From the NCBI GenBank assembly GCA_000309865.1, contig AMGN01000091.1, positions 1 to 64,000 of the forward strand: DNA of 64,000 nt. The letters run 5' to 3'. Both the position numbers and the translations under genes were made by a program. Below, in pieces: positions 35,359 through 54,939 of the stretch. Under the pieces are notes generated by a model. The model searched no databases. It saw only the letters and a program-made list of their open reading frames with translations, and had not been told where the DNA came from. This DNA comes from Methanobacterium sp. Maddingley MBC34 (GTDB lineage: Archaea > Methanobacteriota > Methanobacteria > Methanobacteriales > Methanobacteriaceae). Numbering within the stretch: the first letter of the stretch is position 1; every line of letters starts with the position of its first letter.

Positions 35359-35460
35359 ACTGGATCCTCATTACCTTTAATCCTTTATACTGGATCTTTT
35401 TCACTTTTAATCATTATACGGGGTATTATTACCTTTAAATCGATTCATACTGGATTTTTT
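35351..35460. repeat. 30-bp tandem repeat, about 3.6 copies, between hemD and cobA
   Basis: Imperfect units at 35351, 35381, 35411 and 35441, exactly 30 bp apart, each with an ATTCATACTGGAT-like core and a pyrimidine-rich tail ending CCTTTAATC. The array runs from the first codons of hemD to the last codons of cobA, so it fills the whole junction. Confidence 0.9.
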
Positions 35461-36170
35461 GGTCTTTTATTCTGTATATCCTTAAACACATCAACTACTG
35501 ATCCGATTATCACCAAGGCTGGGGGATTGATATCTTTTTGGGTAATGTTTTCAAGAGTGCCGGTTACAATTCGCTCATCAGGGGTAGTTCCCTTTTCAAT
35601 GACACACACCGGAGTCTGGGGATCCTTGTACTTCATGATCTCCTGAATATTTTCCTCCAGGTGTCCCACACCCATGAGAATAACAATGGTATCTGCGTTG
35701 TAATTCCATTGAACCTGTTTTTCTGATTTGGTGGGGTCTTCGTGACCGGTTACCACAGTGAATGAAGTGGCCACCCCACGATGGGTTACAGGAAGTCCCA
35801 CTGTGGTGGGAACTCCTATAGCGGAGGTTACACCAGGTACCACTTCCACAGATATTCCTTCTTCCTGCAGGGCCAATATTTCCTCACCACCCCTACCAAA
35901 GACAAAGGGGTCACCTCCCTTGAGGCGGACCACAGCATCATGTTTTTTGCCCTGTTCTATGAGGATATGGTTTATTTCTTCCTGGTTTTTGGAGTGGGCT
36001 CCTGCTCTTTTACCCACGTAGATCATGCCTGCGCCGCTGGCATATTTGAGTATTTCCTCATTGGCCAGACGATCGTAGACCACTACATCTGCTTTTTGCA
36101 GGGTTTTAATGGCTTTAAGGGTCACCAGATCCGGATCCCCTGGTCCTGCACCTACTAAATAAACTACCAT
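35445..36170 (-). CDS. cobA: Uroporphyrinogen-III C-methyltransferase
   Basis: SAM-dependent double methylation of uroporphyrinogen III to precorrin-2. The 241 residues carry the family motifs [18 protein letters not shown] (N-terminal), [30 protein letters not shown], and [18 protein letters not shown]. It is a stand-alone methyltransferase without a CysG dehydrogenase/ferrochelatase part. Upstream of hemD on the same strand; together with cbiC and hemL in this window it covers several steps of cobamide/F430 synthesis. GGTGAA precedes the ATG. Confidence 0.96.
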   Translation of the reverse strand: MVVYLVGAGPGDPDLVTLKAIKTLQKADVVVYDRLANEEILKYASGAGMIYVGKRAGAHSKNQEEINHILIEQGKKHDAVVRLKGGDPFVFGRGGEEILALQEEGISVEVVPGVTSAIGVPTTVGLPVTHRGVATSFTVVTGHEDPTKSEKQVQWNYNADTIVILMGVGHLEENIQEIMKYKDPQTPVCVIEKGTTPDERIVTGTLENITQKDINPPALVIIGSVVDVFKDIQNKRPKNPV

Positions 36171-36254
36171 TAATTCACCATCATTGTGAAATTTTTTATA
36201 AAGCCTGTTTTTAGTAATCTGTTGATGTTTATATTATTAAAAATCAACAACTCC

Positions 36255-36905
<651 letters not shown>

Positions 36906-36906
36906 T

Positions 36907-37161
<255 letters not shown>

Positions 37162-37347
37162 AGGCATCACCCGAGATTAATTTTAATAATTTTTATAAAT
37201 CCTCAATAGTTATACATTCCATCAATTCTTCTTGTAAATTCATTAAATCTTATAAATCTATTAATTATGAATCCATTAAACATTTTTAAATATTTTTAAT
37301 CTATTTACTATTTATATACCCTAAATTTGAATTCATGTCTTTATGGA

Positions 37348-38094
37348 TTAAAAATCTAAATTCCATTTCTTCTTATCTTCATCATCTAATATTATGTTGG
37401 CCACTTTTTGGTAGGCTTCAATAACTCCAGATTCACCCTTTCTGAAAAGATCCTTGTCCAGAATGTCACTGGTTTCACTATCCCAGAACCTGCAGGTGTC
37501 GGGGCTGATCTCATCACCCAGTACAATGTTTCCGTCTGCATCACGACCGAATTCTATCTTAAAGTCAGGGAAAATGAGGCCCCTGCTTTCCAGGTAACTT
37601 TTCAGAATCTGATTGATCTTTAGGGTGATCTTTCGGATGGTTTCCAGATCTTCGCTACTAGCCAGATTCAGGGCCAGGATGATGTCATTGTTGAGCATGG
37701 GATCATGGTATTCATCATTTTTATAATCCATCTGAATAATAGGGGGGTTAAATGTCTGCCCCTCCTGGAATGGGAACCTTCTAAGAAGGCTTCCTGCTGC
37801 TATATTTCTAGTGATCACTTCCAGGGGTATCATATCCAGTTTATGGGATAGCATGTATCCTGGTTCTGGTAAATCAATGTACTGAGTTTTTATTCCCGCA
37901 TCTTCCAGCAGCCCAAAAAGTTTAGCTGAGATTAGGGAGTTGTAATAACCCTTCAAACTCATAACTTCCTTTTTTTCTCCATCCCCTGCAGTTATATCAT
38001 CTCTAAATTTCACTAAAACCTGCTGTGGGTGGCTGGTCTGGTACACATCCTTGGCTTTACCCCGGTATAGGAGATTTCCCTTATCAAGATTCAT
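37348..38094 (-). CDS. purC: SAICAR synthase
   Basis: ATP-dependent ligation of aspartate to CAIR in purine synthesis. The 248 residues match Pur[14 protein letters not shown] (ATP-binding lobe), [48 protein letters not shown] and [15 protein letters not shown] at 38094 with GGAG six bases upstream is preferred over the longer frame from 38124. About 186 bp separate it from purS; the three purine genes run in the same direction. It is divergent from glmS. Confidence 0.96.
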   Translation of the reverse strand: MNLDKGNLLYRGKAKDVYQTSHPQQVLVKFRDDITAGDGEKKEVMSLKGYYNSLISAKLFGLLEDAGIKTQYIDLPEPGYMLSHKLDMIPLEVITRNIAAGSLLRRFPFQEGQTFNPPIIQMDYKNDEYHDPMLNNDIILALNLASSEDLETIRKITLKINQILKSYLESRGLIFPDFKIEFGRDADGNIVLGDEISPDTCRFWDSETSDILDKDLFRKGESGVIEAYQKVANIILDDEDKKKWNLDF

Positions 38095-38260
38095 GTTAAA
38101 CTCCATTTCATTATTTATTGTCAAATGTTTATATAGATATTAAAATACATTAAGATAAAACTACATTAGAAATTATTATAGCTTAGGATTATAATAGATT
38201 TAGCATTATTTACCATTTACTAAAACTAATAAAAAAAACACTTACTTGGGTGAAATTAAC

Positions 38261-40042
<1,782 letters not shown>

Positions 40043-40227
40043 ATATCTTTTTTTTATTCCTTTTCATTAATCAAAGCATCTTTACAGATTTTCACCCTGA
40101 AAATATTAAACTACACCTAAAACATCAATTGTGTGCGATTATCATATGCCTGATGGCCATTTATTTAAAGGTGTTTTAAGATATTAACTACTAGAAATAT
40201 CATTTTTAATTTAGACAGGTAATTTAA

Positions 40228-40521
40228 ATGACTCCTAAAAAATCAGGAACTCTGTTCATTGTTTTAATGATTGCACTGGTTGCCTATGGGGCTGCTTCAG
40301 GTGCCAATGCCTTGAACGTAGGCACAGATATTGGTGTGGGATTGATTCCATCCAATTTTAATTTAAACGGTGATCAGAAGATCAGTGAGATCGGTGATTC
40401 CAACTTCACCCCAGTTCACATTGTAAAACATATTCAGGTTAACATCACCAATACCACCAATACCACCAACAACACAACCATTACCAACACCACCCCCACC
40501 AATGGAACCAGTAACCCCTGA
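40228..40521 (+). CDS. Small exported Asn/Thr-rich protein
   Basis: A protein of 97 residues: a signal peptide (about 1-29, [19 protein letters not shown]), a short mature domain ([20 protein letters not shown]) and an Asn/Thr-rich tail with many N-glycosylation sequons (NIT, NTT, NNT). No C-terminal anchor is seen, so it may be secreted or retained by its signal anchor. I do not know a family. AGGTAA precedes the ATG. It lies alone between glmS and the cupin-regulator operon. Confidence 0.6.
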   Translation: MTPKKSGTLFIVLMIALVAYGAASGANALNVGTDIGVGLIPSNFNLNGDQKISEIGDSNFTPVHIVKHIQVNITNTTNTTNNTTITNTTPTNGTSNP

Positions 40522-40838
40522 TTGTGCTTCACTGAGGGTATTAGTAACTCTTTATATGAATTTTTAATCAGTGTGGATGTTTAATCCGTAAGATAAGTTA
40601 ATTATCCAATAAATCAACCTTTTTTTATTGAGTTGTTGATATGGGATAAACATTTAATCATCATCCTCTAAAACATCTTTTAAAGGATTCTCATGGATGG
40701 GAGTCAGTGTAATATTTAAAAAAATGTTTAAGTAACCTGAGTATAATTTTGTGGTATACTGTAATTATCTATTGTAAATCTGTAAGTCGCTTTTATGAAG
40801 TTGAAAAATATAATATTTATAAAATTAAGGTGATTGGA
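40522..40838. other. Spacer with T-run terminator and a minus-strand coding-like fragment
   Basis: TTTTTTTATTG near 40620 can end the upstream transcript. On the minus strand 40654-40764 reads a 35-codon frame ending [20 protein letters not shown] with no start codon, which may be the tail of a lost gene. The remainder is the promoter region of the regulator gene. Confidence 0.35.
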
Positions 40839-41420
40839 ATGAGAGAGGAGAACAAAGTTGGAGCGAAAATCCGTCAGGTAAGAGAAGATCGAAAAATGTC
40901 GGTAGAAGAACTGGCCGATGCCAGTAATAGCAGTGTTGAACTCATAGAAGACATGGAAAGCGGAGCACTGATACCATCATTAACTCCTCTTTTAAAACTT
41001 GCACGGGCACTGGGTGTACGCCTGGGCACCTTCCTGGATGATGCCCCCCACAGTGGCCCTTTCATGGTTAAATCAGGAAAATCAGATAACATAATCCGGT
41101 TTTCTGGTCAGGGTCTTGGTGAACACAGCAACAAGAGTGCATTGGAATTCTACTCACTTGCCTATGGGAAGGGGGACCGGCATATGGAACCGTTCCTCAT
41201 TGATGTTCACCCCACTGAAAACCAGGATTACCAGCTGGCATCCCACGAAGGTGAAGAATTCCTGTACGTTATCCAGGGAAAAATAGAAGTTCTTTACGGA
41301 CAGGAAAGTTACCTGCTGGAAGCAGAAGATAGCATTTACTATGATTCAGTGGTACCCCACCACGTCCATGCCAAAGAAAAGGATTCAAAAATGCTGGCAG
41401 TGGTTTACACTCCCTTTTAG
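40839..41420 (+). CDS. XRE-family regulator with C-terminal cupin domain
   Basis: A protein of 193 residues: an N-terminal helix-turn-helix (about 5-62, [20 protein letters not shown] with [12 protein letters not shown]) and a C-terminal cupin (about 115-190, [19 protein letters not shown] and [12 protein letters not shown]) that may bind a metal or small ligand. Such XRE-cupin proteins often control the genes next to them; here those are a thioesterase and an acyl-CoA ligase, so a CoA or organic-acid signal is plausible (inference). The ATG at 40839 has AAGGTGAT at good spacing; the longer open frame from 40749 has none. Confidence 0.88.
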   Translation: MREENKVGAKIRQVREDRKMSVEELADASNSSVELIEDMESGALIPSLTPLLKLARALGVRLGTFLDDAPHSGPFMVKSGKSDNIIRFSGQGLGEHSNKSALEFYSLAYGKGDRHMEPFLIDVHPTENQDYQLASHEGEEFLYVIQGKIEVLYGQESYLLEAEDSIYYDSVVPHHVHAKEKDSKMLAVVYTPF

Positions 41421-41459
41421 TGAGGGAGACCCATTTATAAAATCTGGAGATATCTATAT

Positions 41460-41862
<403 letters not shown>

Positions 41863-41870
<8 letters not shown>

Positions 41871-41920
41871 AGTTCTGAGAATGGAATAAAGTTCTAAGAA
41901 GGGAAATAAAGTTATTCAGG
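41863..41920. repeat. 19-20-bp imperfect tandem repeat, three copies
   Basis: Units GGAAATAAAGTTCTGAGAAT, GGAATAAAGTTCTAAGAA and GGAAATAAAGTTATTCAGG follow one another from 41863; the first contains the thioesterase stop codon. Confidence 0.85.
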
Positions 41921-41969
41921 GAAAAAGTTAAACGAAACATTTAAGATTGTAAAAACTGGAGTTTTTAAA

Positions 41970-43631
<1,662 letters not shown>

Positions 43632-43731
43632 GAAACTCTGTTTAATCATATTTGGGAGTGGGAGTTACTATTTCCCATTCCCTAACAATTTATACAGAAT
43701 TCAGTTTGATTCAAAGTGCGGAGACCAAGTA

Positions 43732-44259
43732 ATGTCACTATTAGCATTAGCATATCCTGAAATCAATCAGAAGGATTACCAGTGGATTCAGGAGTTCCGA
43801 GAAGAAAATGACGAGCTTTACCATGGTGTGGTGGAGCCCCATTTTACCCTGGTATTCCCGGTGTTCAACCAGAGACCAGAAACATTCATTGAAGAAATTA
43901 AAAGAAGAGCCGCAGATCACCGTAGAATAGAATTTGCCATAAGATGTGCAGTCATGGAAAAAGATGCATTCACCCCTTACTGGCATGTTTTTTTGGTGCC
44001 TGATGAGGGTTACAGTCAGATAATCAAACTTCACGATAATCTCTATTCCGGGAAACTTGCTGATGAGCTCCGCATGGACCTTCCCTTCATCCCCCACATT
44101 GGTATTGGCAACTCAATCGAACAATGGACCTGCAAAGAACTGATTGATCAGATCAACTACTCCAACATGGAGATAAAAGGTGCCATAAATGAGATCAACG
44201 TGGTGGAATACCATGAAGAACTGGTGGAAACCATGGAAAGGATTAAACTATCTCCTTAA
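43732..44259 (+). CDS. 2H phosphoesterase (2'-5' RNA ligase-like) superfamily protein
   Basis: A protein of 175 residues with two HxT/HxG-type motifs, PHFTLVFP near residue 36 and PHIGIG near 121, the paired histidines of the 2H phosphoesterase fold. Members act on cyclic phosphodiesters or 2'-5' RNA linkages; the substrate here is unknown. The second motif has Gly for Thr/Ser, a common variant. GGAG precedes the ATG. It follows the acyl-CoA ligase by 100 bp. Confidence 0.75.
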   Translation: MSLLALAYPEINQKDYQWIQEFREENDELYHGVVEPHFTLVFPVFNQRPETFIEEIKRRAADHRRIEFAIRCAVMEKDAFTPYWHVFLVPDEGYSQIIKLHDNLYSGKLADELRMDLPFIPHIGIGNSIEQWTCKELIDQINYSNMEIKGAINEINVVEYHEELVETMERIKLSP

Positions 44260-44592
44260 TCCAATGAGATTACTTTAAATCATTAATGGTACATTTTTTT
44301 GTAATTTGATTATTTATAATCCTCTTGATTCACCTTTATCCCATATAGTTACCATTTAAATCAATTTATCCATAGAAAATATAAATTGGTTTTATACCGT
44401 TTATTAAGCATGTTTTAATTTTGATGAAATACTATATGAAATAAATACTATATGAAAATAGATAGAGGACGGGATATAAACTAAATTATGTTGTTTAAAT
44501 TGGATAATTCATCTTAATGGATATATGATGCATAATTCTAATAATAATAACTAAATAGATAAAACGGATTTTTGATACAAAGTAATGGTAAA
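44260..44592. other. Spacer upstream of the helicase gene, with a 16-bp-period duplication
   Basis: About 330 AT-rich bases. AAATACTATATGAAA occurs at 44427-44441 and 44443-44457. No gene or stable hairpin is seen. Confidence 0.5.
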
Positions 44593-47085
<2,493 letters not shown>

Positions 47086-47098
47086 TTATATATTTTCT

Positions 47099-47326
47099 TT
47101 ATTCAGTCTTTTTAGTTTTTAATACTATTTTTTTAGTCTCATTTAGTCCCTTATTTTTTATATTCAATTTTAGATTTACCAATAGGATTGTACCCCGTAT
47201 TACAGTTAAAACTATTACTGTTAAAATAATTCCCATTAGAACAATCTCACCAGAGCTTCGGGATGCATGTTCATAGGTAAAAGATAAATAAAAGTAATAA
47301 AACATATCCTCTAGGAATCTGATCAT
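47099..47326 (-). CDS. Small membrane protein, doubtful
   Basis: A frame of 75 codons with one hydrophobic helix (VLMGIILTVIVLTVIRGTIL) and a Lys-rich tail. No family is recognised, and neither possible start has a well-spaced ribosome site (GAGGAT is close to an internal ATG). AT-rich DNA readily encodes such stretches, so this may not be a gene. Confidence 0.35.
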   Translation of the reverse strand: MIRFLEDMFYYFYLSFTYEHASRSSGEIVLMGIILTVIVLTVIRGTILLVNLKLNIKNKGLNETKKIVLKTKKTE

Positions 47327-47339
47327 ATGATTGAACTGA

Positions 47340-47807
47340 TTTAAGGATTCTGGGGAGTTGTCTAATTTGGGTTATATGGTATGTTATTCCTGTGGTGGTT
47401 ATTACCAGCTTAAACCTGGTGAATCCTCTCACTAATATAATCACTGCTCTTGCGGTGGTAAACTAAAATACTATCCTGATATACATGGTACTCAGTTATA
47501 AAAATAAAAATAAGGTAGGTGTCCTGCGAAGAAAGATTAAACCCAAAGGTTTCCCTGAAACATCTCAGGAAATTTTAAGGGAGAAATCAGGCTTTCTAAA
47601 GTTAATGAGGAGTTAAATAATTCAATATCAGGAAATACTTAAAACAAAATGGGATCTAAAGAATAGAATTTTCTTTGATGGACTTATATTTTATGGTGAG
47701 GGGTGTTCTTTTCATTCTTACTGTTTTTTTATAATGGTATATTTCCAGTTATGGGCCTGGCAATCATTGCCAGCAGTTTCATATTGGGGATTATTAGATT
47801 TTTATAA
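47340..47807 (+). pseudogene. Zinc-ribbon plus membrane-anchor gene, decayed
   Basis: The first frame from 47340 reads NLGYMVCYSCGGYYQLKPGE, hits an in-frame TAA, continues YNHCSCGGKLKYYPDI and stops again near 47500. A shifted frame then reads NKVGVLRRKIKPKGFPETSQ through LREKSGFLKLMRS to 47616, and a third ends MGLAIIASSFILGIIRFL at 47807. The order zinc ribbon (CxxC, CxC), polar middle and C-terminal hydrophobic helix matches the intact zinc-ribbon protein at 24450-25100. At least one nonsense codon and two frame changes are needed to join it, so it is a pseudogene of that family. Confidence 0.6.
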
Positions 47808-47858
47808 TTTCTTTAAAAAATCTAGTTTCTTTAAAAAAAAGTAATTTTAAAATTTTAA

Positions 47859-48422
47859 TTACTGAAAATCAACCTGAGGTACTTCTTCCGCATCTTCGCC
47901 GTGTTCGAAATAATCAGCTTCTTCAAAATTGAAGAAATTAGCCAGTATATTGTTGGGGAAAACTTCACGTTTGTTGTTGTAGGTCAGTACAATTTCGTTG
48001 TAGAATTCACGGTACTGGGCGATTTTATCTTCAGTTTCAGATAGCTGATCCTGCAGTTCCAGGAAATTTTCATCTGCCTTCAGCTCAGGATAATTCTCCG
48101 CAACTGCAAATAAACTTTTCAAAGTACCGGTTAGAATATTATCTGCCTTTTCATTTTCCTTAACCGTCTGGGCATTGTTCAAGTTTGAACGGGCCTGGGT
48201 AACCTCCTGGAAGGTGGTTTTTTCATGTTTAGCATAACCTTTCACAGTTTCTACCAGATTATTGATGAGGTCAGATCTTCGCTCTAACTGAACGTTTATT
48301 TGTGACCAGGCACCTTCAACCCCGTTTTGAAGTTTAATCAAACTATTATAGATTGCAATGATGATTGCAAAGAATATTACAATTATTAAGACTACCAGTC
48401 CAAATCCAATTAAGTTCCACAT
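47859..48422 (-). CDS. LemA family protein
   Basis: A protein of 187 residues: an N-terminal membrane anchor (about 3-26) followed by the LemA all-helical domain with [39 protein letters not shown], and a C-terminal [11 protein letters not shown]. The domain is expected on the cytosolic or extracellular face of the membrane; function is not established. The acidic C-terminal tail is typical. AAAGGTG precedes the ATG. It stands alone. Confidence 0.9.
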   Translation of the reverse strand: MWNLIGFGLVVLIIVIFFAIIIAIYNSLIKLQNGVEGAWSQINVQLERRSDLINNLVETVKGYAKHEKTTFQEVTQARSNLNNAQTVKENEKADNILTGTLKSLFAVAENYPELKADENFLELQDQLSETEDKIAQYREFYNEIVLTYNNKREVFPNNILANFFNFEEADYFEHGEDAEEVPQVDFQ

Positions 48423-48955
<533 letters not shown>

Positions 48956-49396
48956 CTTAAAATATTAGTAACAGCTTTTAAAACCGGAATTTCATGAACA
49001 AATTCAAAAACTGCAGGGGTAGATTCATGATTTAGAATTCATCCTATATATACCTTTGTAGCTGCAGTTTTTCGGATTAGTATTAACAACATTTCTTTAA
49101 TATATCCATCAATGTTTTAAGAGATTCATCAAAGTTGTCATTGGGGATATGCATTGATTCGAACAAAATTACAGCATTTCAAACAAAACTATGGCATTTC
49201 AACAAAAATACAGCATTTTTTCTCGGCAGAAATATGCTTGCAGATTCTATTGATAAATAGGATCCGGTGGTAAATAAAATTTACAGGAGTGGCTGTTTAT
49301 GGTGATATTACCCAATGTAAACTTGACCACAGCAATCCGCTCCCCTGAATTAATTTTACACTTCATTTAGAGAGTGTAAAATTTGAAAATCAGATA
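48956..49396. repeat. Spacer with a 20-bp imperfect tandem repeat, three copies (49161-49220)
   Basis: Units at 49161, 49181 and 49201 share ACAAAA-x-TA-x-GCATTTC-type sequence, exactly 20 bp apart. The rest of the 440-bp spacer is AT-rich and should hold the minus-strand tRNA promoter just after 48955. I see no gene. Confidence 0.8.
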
Positions 49397-49687
49397 TTAT
49401 TTGTTGACCATTTCACTGATGGCATCAGCCATCATATGACCTTCAACTTGAACTTCTGCCTTTTCAATACCTTCCACTTTCTCAGCAGCCACACGAGCCT
49501 GCATAGCCATGTTGGCAGCACTCATACAACCGGGGTTGGTTGGTTTTATAACAATTTTGGCAGTTTTATCAGTTTCATTGATCTGTATGTCAGCCACAAG
49601 GCCCATTTCCACAATGCTGATTCCCATGTGGGGATCAGCCACCTGGGCAAGAGCTTCTCTAACCTTTTCTACTAATTCTTCACTCAT
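49397..49687 (-). CDS. MIP18/DUF59 family iron-sulfur assembly protein
   Basis: A protein of 96 residues with the DUF59 pattern: VREALAQVADPHMGISIVEMGLV, then a VxI-type strand pair and TNPGCMSAANMAMQARVAAE with the conserved Cys that in SufT/MIP18-like proteins is linked to Fe-S transfer. It likely helps insert or traffic Fe-S clusters. The start has GAGGTA. It is a single gene. Confidence 0.88.
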   Translation of the reverse strand: MSEELVEKVREALAQVADPHMGISIVEMGLVADIQINETDKTAKIVIKPTNPGCMSAANMAMQARVAAEKVEGIEKAEVQVEGHMMADAISEMVNK

Positions 49688-49838
49688 AATAATACCTCAA
49701 AATTGATTTTTTATTTATTTCACACCTTTTAGTGTGGTATAATGTATAATTACTTGAAAAAACCTTCATATACATTAAATAATGTATTCTTGTATTTCCA
49801 TATTTGTGCTATTTATACTTATTTATAATTTTGGGAAG

Positions 49839-50753
49839 CTAAGTCAATCGATGTCTCACTCGAACAGCCACACCCTTTTCTCCCTTTTTCATTTCTTTAC
49901 CATTCATGATGGCTTTGCCAACCCCTATCACTTCCCCTTTTCGAATGATGACCACTTCATCCTTGGGAATTATCTCTGGATGGGCATCCACTACTCCTGG
50001 GGCAAATAGGGTGTTGGTCTTCAGATCAAAATCTATTTCCACCCAGTTAACACCAATATCATTCAGGATGACTCCACCCTTAATGTTCAGACTGTAAAGC
50101 CCGTTGTTATGGTGTAAGACTGCGATCTGTTCATCACCCTGCATCAACCGCCGGTCGAACCTTCCCCTTAATCTATAATCATCAGGCACCAGTTCGTCAG
50201 CATCCCTGGTGTTGAACTGGTAACGGGCAATTGAACGGAGCATGTGGGGTTGCCTGGCACGACTTTTTAGTTTACTGTATTTTCTAACCTCATTTTTAAG
50301 GTTGTTCATGGACTCTGGGGATGTGGTCTTACCGTCCTGGCAGGTAAAAGTGGCTTGTGGCAAGTATTCCTGGCAAACTGTCAGATATCCGTGGGCCACA
50401 TGGGCTATGACTTCATGGTCTCCAATATATTCTTTGAGACACTCTCCGGTTATTTTTATTTCTTCACGAGACCAGTCTCCTACAGTGGAAACATCATATG
50501 ATTGTATGGGATAAGTTTGTTCCATCTCCCGGGGACAAACACCAAATGGGGATGTCAAAATCGCCTCCTGCAGGCCCTTAGTAGCAGGGGTGAATACATG
50601 GTGTGACTTACTGGCAGAATAGGGTTTGCGCATACTGCAGGGTAGGACCACTACCACCTCGCCCAGTGGCTCTAAAAGTTTCATTCTCTCCCTCCAGCGA
50701 CGTGCTTCGGGGCGGTTAAGTGAAGTTTCCGTGGTACATAATACTTTGATCAT
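49839..50753 (-). CDS. arcS: ArcS-like archaeosine synthase, core plus PUA domains
   Basis: ArcS converts preQ0 at tRNA position 15 into archaeosine. The 304 residues include the ArcS signature PCSMRKPYSASKSHHVF (PCx3KPYx2Sx2H), a central region and a C-terminal PUA domain (about 225-304, PGVVDAHPEIIPKDEVVIIR and MKKGEKGVAVRVRHR). It lacks the N-terminal tRNA-guanine transglycosylase-like domain of the longer ArcS proteins (usually over 500 residues), so the remaining parts must be encoded elsewhere or not needed. The start has AGGAG at good spacing and the reading frame does not extend upstream. Confidence 0.85.
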   Translation of the reverse strand: MIKVLCTTETSLNRPEARRWRERMKLLEPLGEVVVVLPCSMRKPYSASKSHHVFTPATKGLQEAILTSPFGVCPREMEQTYPIQSYDVSTVGDWSREEIKITGECLKEYIGDHEVIAHVAHGYLTVCQEYLPQATFTCQDGKTTSPESMNNLKNEVRKYSKLKSRARQPHMLRSIARYQFNTRDADELVPDDYRLRGRFDRRLMQGDEQIAVLHHNNGLYSLNIKGGVILNDIGVNWVEIDFDLKTNTLFAPGVVDAHPEIIPKDEVVIIRKGEVIGVGKAIMNGKEMKKGEKGVAVRVRHRLT

Positions 50754-51025
50754 TATATTACTCCTAAATCTGCTCTATAAATCTGTTATATTAATTATTT
50801 TTAATATTTTCAGTTAAATTATTGTTTAATTGGTTATTTTTTTCAGGTTAAGTTTTTTCTTCTGTAGAAATCTTAAGGAAAATTTACCGAATTTTAATCA
50901 CCAGAACCGGTAATTTAAATTTTTTTATTCAATCCTCATATTATTATATTCCTGATGAGTTCAATATACTTTTATATATTAACTGGTAATTTTAGGAGAT
51001 AAATGATAATTTTATGAGGTAGCCA

Positions 51026-51778
<753 letters not shown>

Positions 51779-51837
51779 GTTAACTAAGTTTTTTCACGCA
51801 TCATATACGGTCATCATCTATTTAAGTGGAGCTTAAA

Positions 51838-52635
51838 ATGATAAAAACCCTGATAAAGTCCACCCGCATGACATGGGCATCTAAAAATGCTAACATGTTT
51901 TTACTGGCACTCACCTATGCCTATTTTTCCAATATTATCATCAATAATCCCTTGGAGATTTTAGGTGGTCTGGTACTGGTTTCTGTCCTGTGGGGTGCTC
52001 TTTACACTCTTAACGACCTGACGGATCTGGATGTAGACCGGAGGGATCATCAAAAACAGAATCGTGCTTTTATTGAGAACAAGGTGGATAAAGAGTTCAT
52101 ACTCCTTTTTGTGGGGATTTTAACCTCTATGGTATTCATAATATCCTTTGCTGCTTTTCCACCAGCTTTTACTTTTATAATGTCATTAATGTTGATTAAT
52201 CAGTTGGTATATACTGTTCCACCCATCCGTCTCAAGGAAACAAGTTTGGCTCCTTTTTTCAGTACAGCCACCAACTCGGTGCTGCGCCTGGCGTCATGTG
52301 CGGTGCTATTGGGTGATGTATTCCTGGTGCCCCTCTCTGTTTACCTGTTTATGTACCTGGCAGGCATGGGTACATACCTCATGTACAAGTCCCAGCCTAA
52401 GTATGCTAGTTTGGTGGCGATTATTGGGGGTGGAGTACTCCTTTACATGCTTTACTATGGGGATATGAATTTAATACAATTCGCGGTGGCTATTTTACCG
52501 TCTTTCCTGGCAGCGGTACCTTTGTATTTGTCACTGTTTACAAATAAGGAGTCCATGTTCCGTCTAGCTGATATTTTATACCACCAAGTGGCCATGGTAT
52601 TTTTCATCATCTGTATACTGGTAATTGTTTTTTAA
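51838..52635 (+). CDS. UbiA-family prenyltransferase
   Basis: A protein of 265 residues with about eight membrane helices and the first Asp-rich motif NDLTDLDVDRRDHQKQNR, which binds Mg2+ and prenyl diphosphate. The second motif is less clear. The sequence after the motif (AFIENKV) differs from the usual NRPIPSG of digeranylgeranylglyceryl phosphate synthase, so it may prenylate another acceptor. ATG at 51838 has GGAG at six bases; the frame is open from a GTG at 51826 that overlaps this box. It precedes the geranylgeranyl reductase gene region but on the opposite strand. Confidence 0.82.
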   Translation: MIKTLIKSTRMTWASKNANMFLLALTYAYFSNIIINNPLEILGGLVLVSVLWGALYTLNDLTDLDVDRRDHQKQNRAFIENKVDKEFILLFVGILTSMVFIISFAAFPPAFTFIMSLMLINQLVYTVPPIRLKETSLAPFFSTATNSVLRLASCAVLLGDVFLVPLSVYLFMYLAGMGTYLMYKSQPKYASLVAIIGGGVLLYMLYYGDMNLIQFAVAILPSFLAAVPLYLSLFTNKESMFRLADILYHQVAMVFFIICILVIVF

Positions 52636-52862
52636 AAATTGAATGTCACTAATGGAAAGAATATCACTAATGGAAATATGCCAACTAAAACTAAATAATT
52701 AGTTTTGAAATACCAGAAAATTCTGTTTTTCAAAGTAAAAAAAATTTTAAAACGATAAAATCGGTCTTGAGATCAGAAAAATGAATTATAAAAAAGTAGG
52801 AAGGTTTAAAGGTCAAACCTTCAAATCTCTTAAAATAGGGTTAAATCTTTTTTAAAGCAGTT

Positions 52863-54044
<1,182 letters not shown>

Positions 54045-54215
54045 TTAATCATTCCTTTTTTCCAGGGCCTGCACTGGACACACCTGGAGACATATCTGGC
54101 AGTCTTTACATTCTTTTTCGTTGAAATTTAAGCTGATTTCCCGTACTTCAATGAGGTTACGGGGGCAAACACCAGCGCATTCCCCACAGTACATGCACCA
54201 TTCCTTAACTATCAT
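54045..54215 (-). CDS. 2[4Fe-4S] ferredoxin, short
   Basis: A protein of 56 residues: MIVKEWCMYCGECAGVCPRN then a second set CKDCQICLQVCPVQALEKRND. Two CxxCxxCxxxCP motifs bind two [4Fe-4S] clusters. The stop codon abuts the ATG of the geranylgeranyl reductase gene, so it is very probably its electron donor. No clear ribosome site is seen upstream and the spacer 54216-54606 shows no gene. Confidence 0.9.
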   Translation of the reverse strand: MIVKEWCMYCGECAGVCPRNLIEVREISLNFNEKECKDCQICLQVCPVQALEKRND

Positions 54216-54606
54216 ATTCTCAGTCCTATTATCATTCTTTCAATTAAGTGATTGAATCCTTATCAAACCTAACTTATTATCAAACCTTTTTCTTTCTTAC
54301 ATATTAGTTTTACTTTTTTAAATCTCTTTATGGAATTGTTTCAATAGTATCGTTAAATTCCATTAATCTTAAATCCCACTAATCAATTGGATTATTCCCA
54401 TCTAGAAATAGTATTATTGTGAATAGTTAATTAAAATAAAATAAGCTCAATAGATAAATAATCTTGATAAATAAAATGTAATTTTAACATTTAAATACTA
54501 TTTACTGATCTTGAATTAATATAATGGTACTTAATAAAGGGTACTTTTTCAGAATATTAAATGAATGACTAAAATCTAAAAGAATGATGTAAAATCTCAT
54601 CATTAT
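54216..54606. other. Spacer upstream of the ferredoxin gene
   Basis: About 390 AT-rich bases; TTATCAAACCT appears twice near 54255-54285. It should contain the minus-strand promoter of the ferredoxin-reductase unit. I see no gene or stable structure. Confidence 0.4.
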
Positions 54607-54939
54607 TTAAACAGTCACATTATCTGTTTCATCTGAAGGATTATTCGTGGTTTGTTCGGTTGTTTGAGTATTGGTTTGTTGGTTACTGGATGTACTGCTT
54701 GATGTTGTTCTTCGGGTACTGGTTGTAGTTGTGGCTTTCTGTGAAGTTGATGTCTGTTGGGTGCTATTGTTGGCAACAGTGGCAGGTGGTGTATTTGTGG
54801 ATGTATTTGTGGATATACTACTATTTGAAATCAGATTGTTATCTGGTGACTCAGCAGGACTGTAACCCATCCCCACCACAGATCCAGCTACCACTCCCAA
54901 CAGTAGTATTGGTATTATTATCAAATCTTTATTCATCAT
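54607..54939 (-). CDS. Small exported Ser/Thr/Asn-rich protein
   Basis: About 110 residues: a signal anchor (MMNKDLIIIPILLLGVVAGS) followed by a low-complexity tail of Ser, Thr, Asn and Gln with many N- and O-glycosylation-like sites (TATTTTSTRRTTSSS-type) and no further domain. Likely a membrane-tethered, glycosylated surface stalk. Start is ATG 54939 or 54936; GTGGAT lies just upstream. A similar but unrelated-in-sequence protein lies at 56121. Confidence 0.6.
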   Translation of the reverse strand: MMNKDLIIIPILLLGVVAGSVVGMGYSPAESPDNNLISNSSISTNTSTNTPPATVANNSTQQTSTSQKATTTTSTRRTTSSSTSSNQQTNTQTTEQTTNNPSDETDNVTV

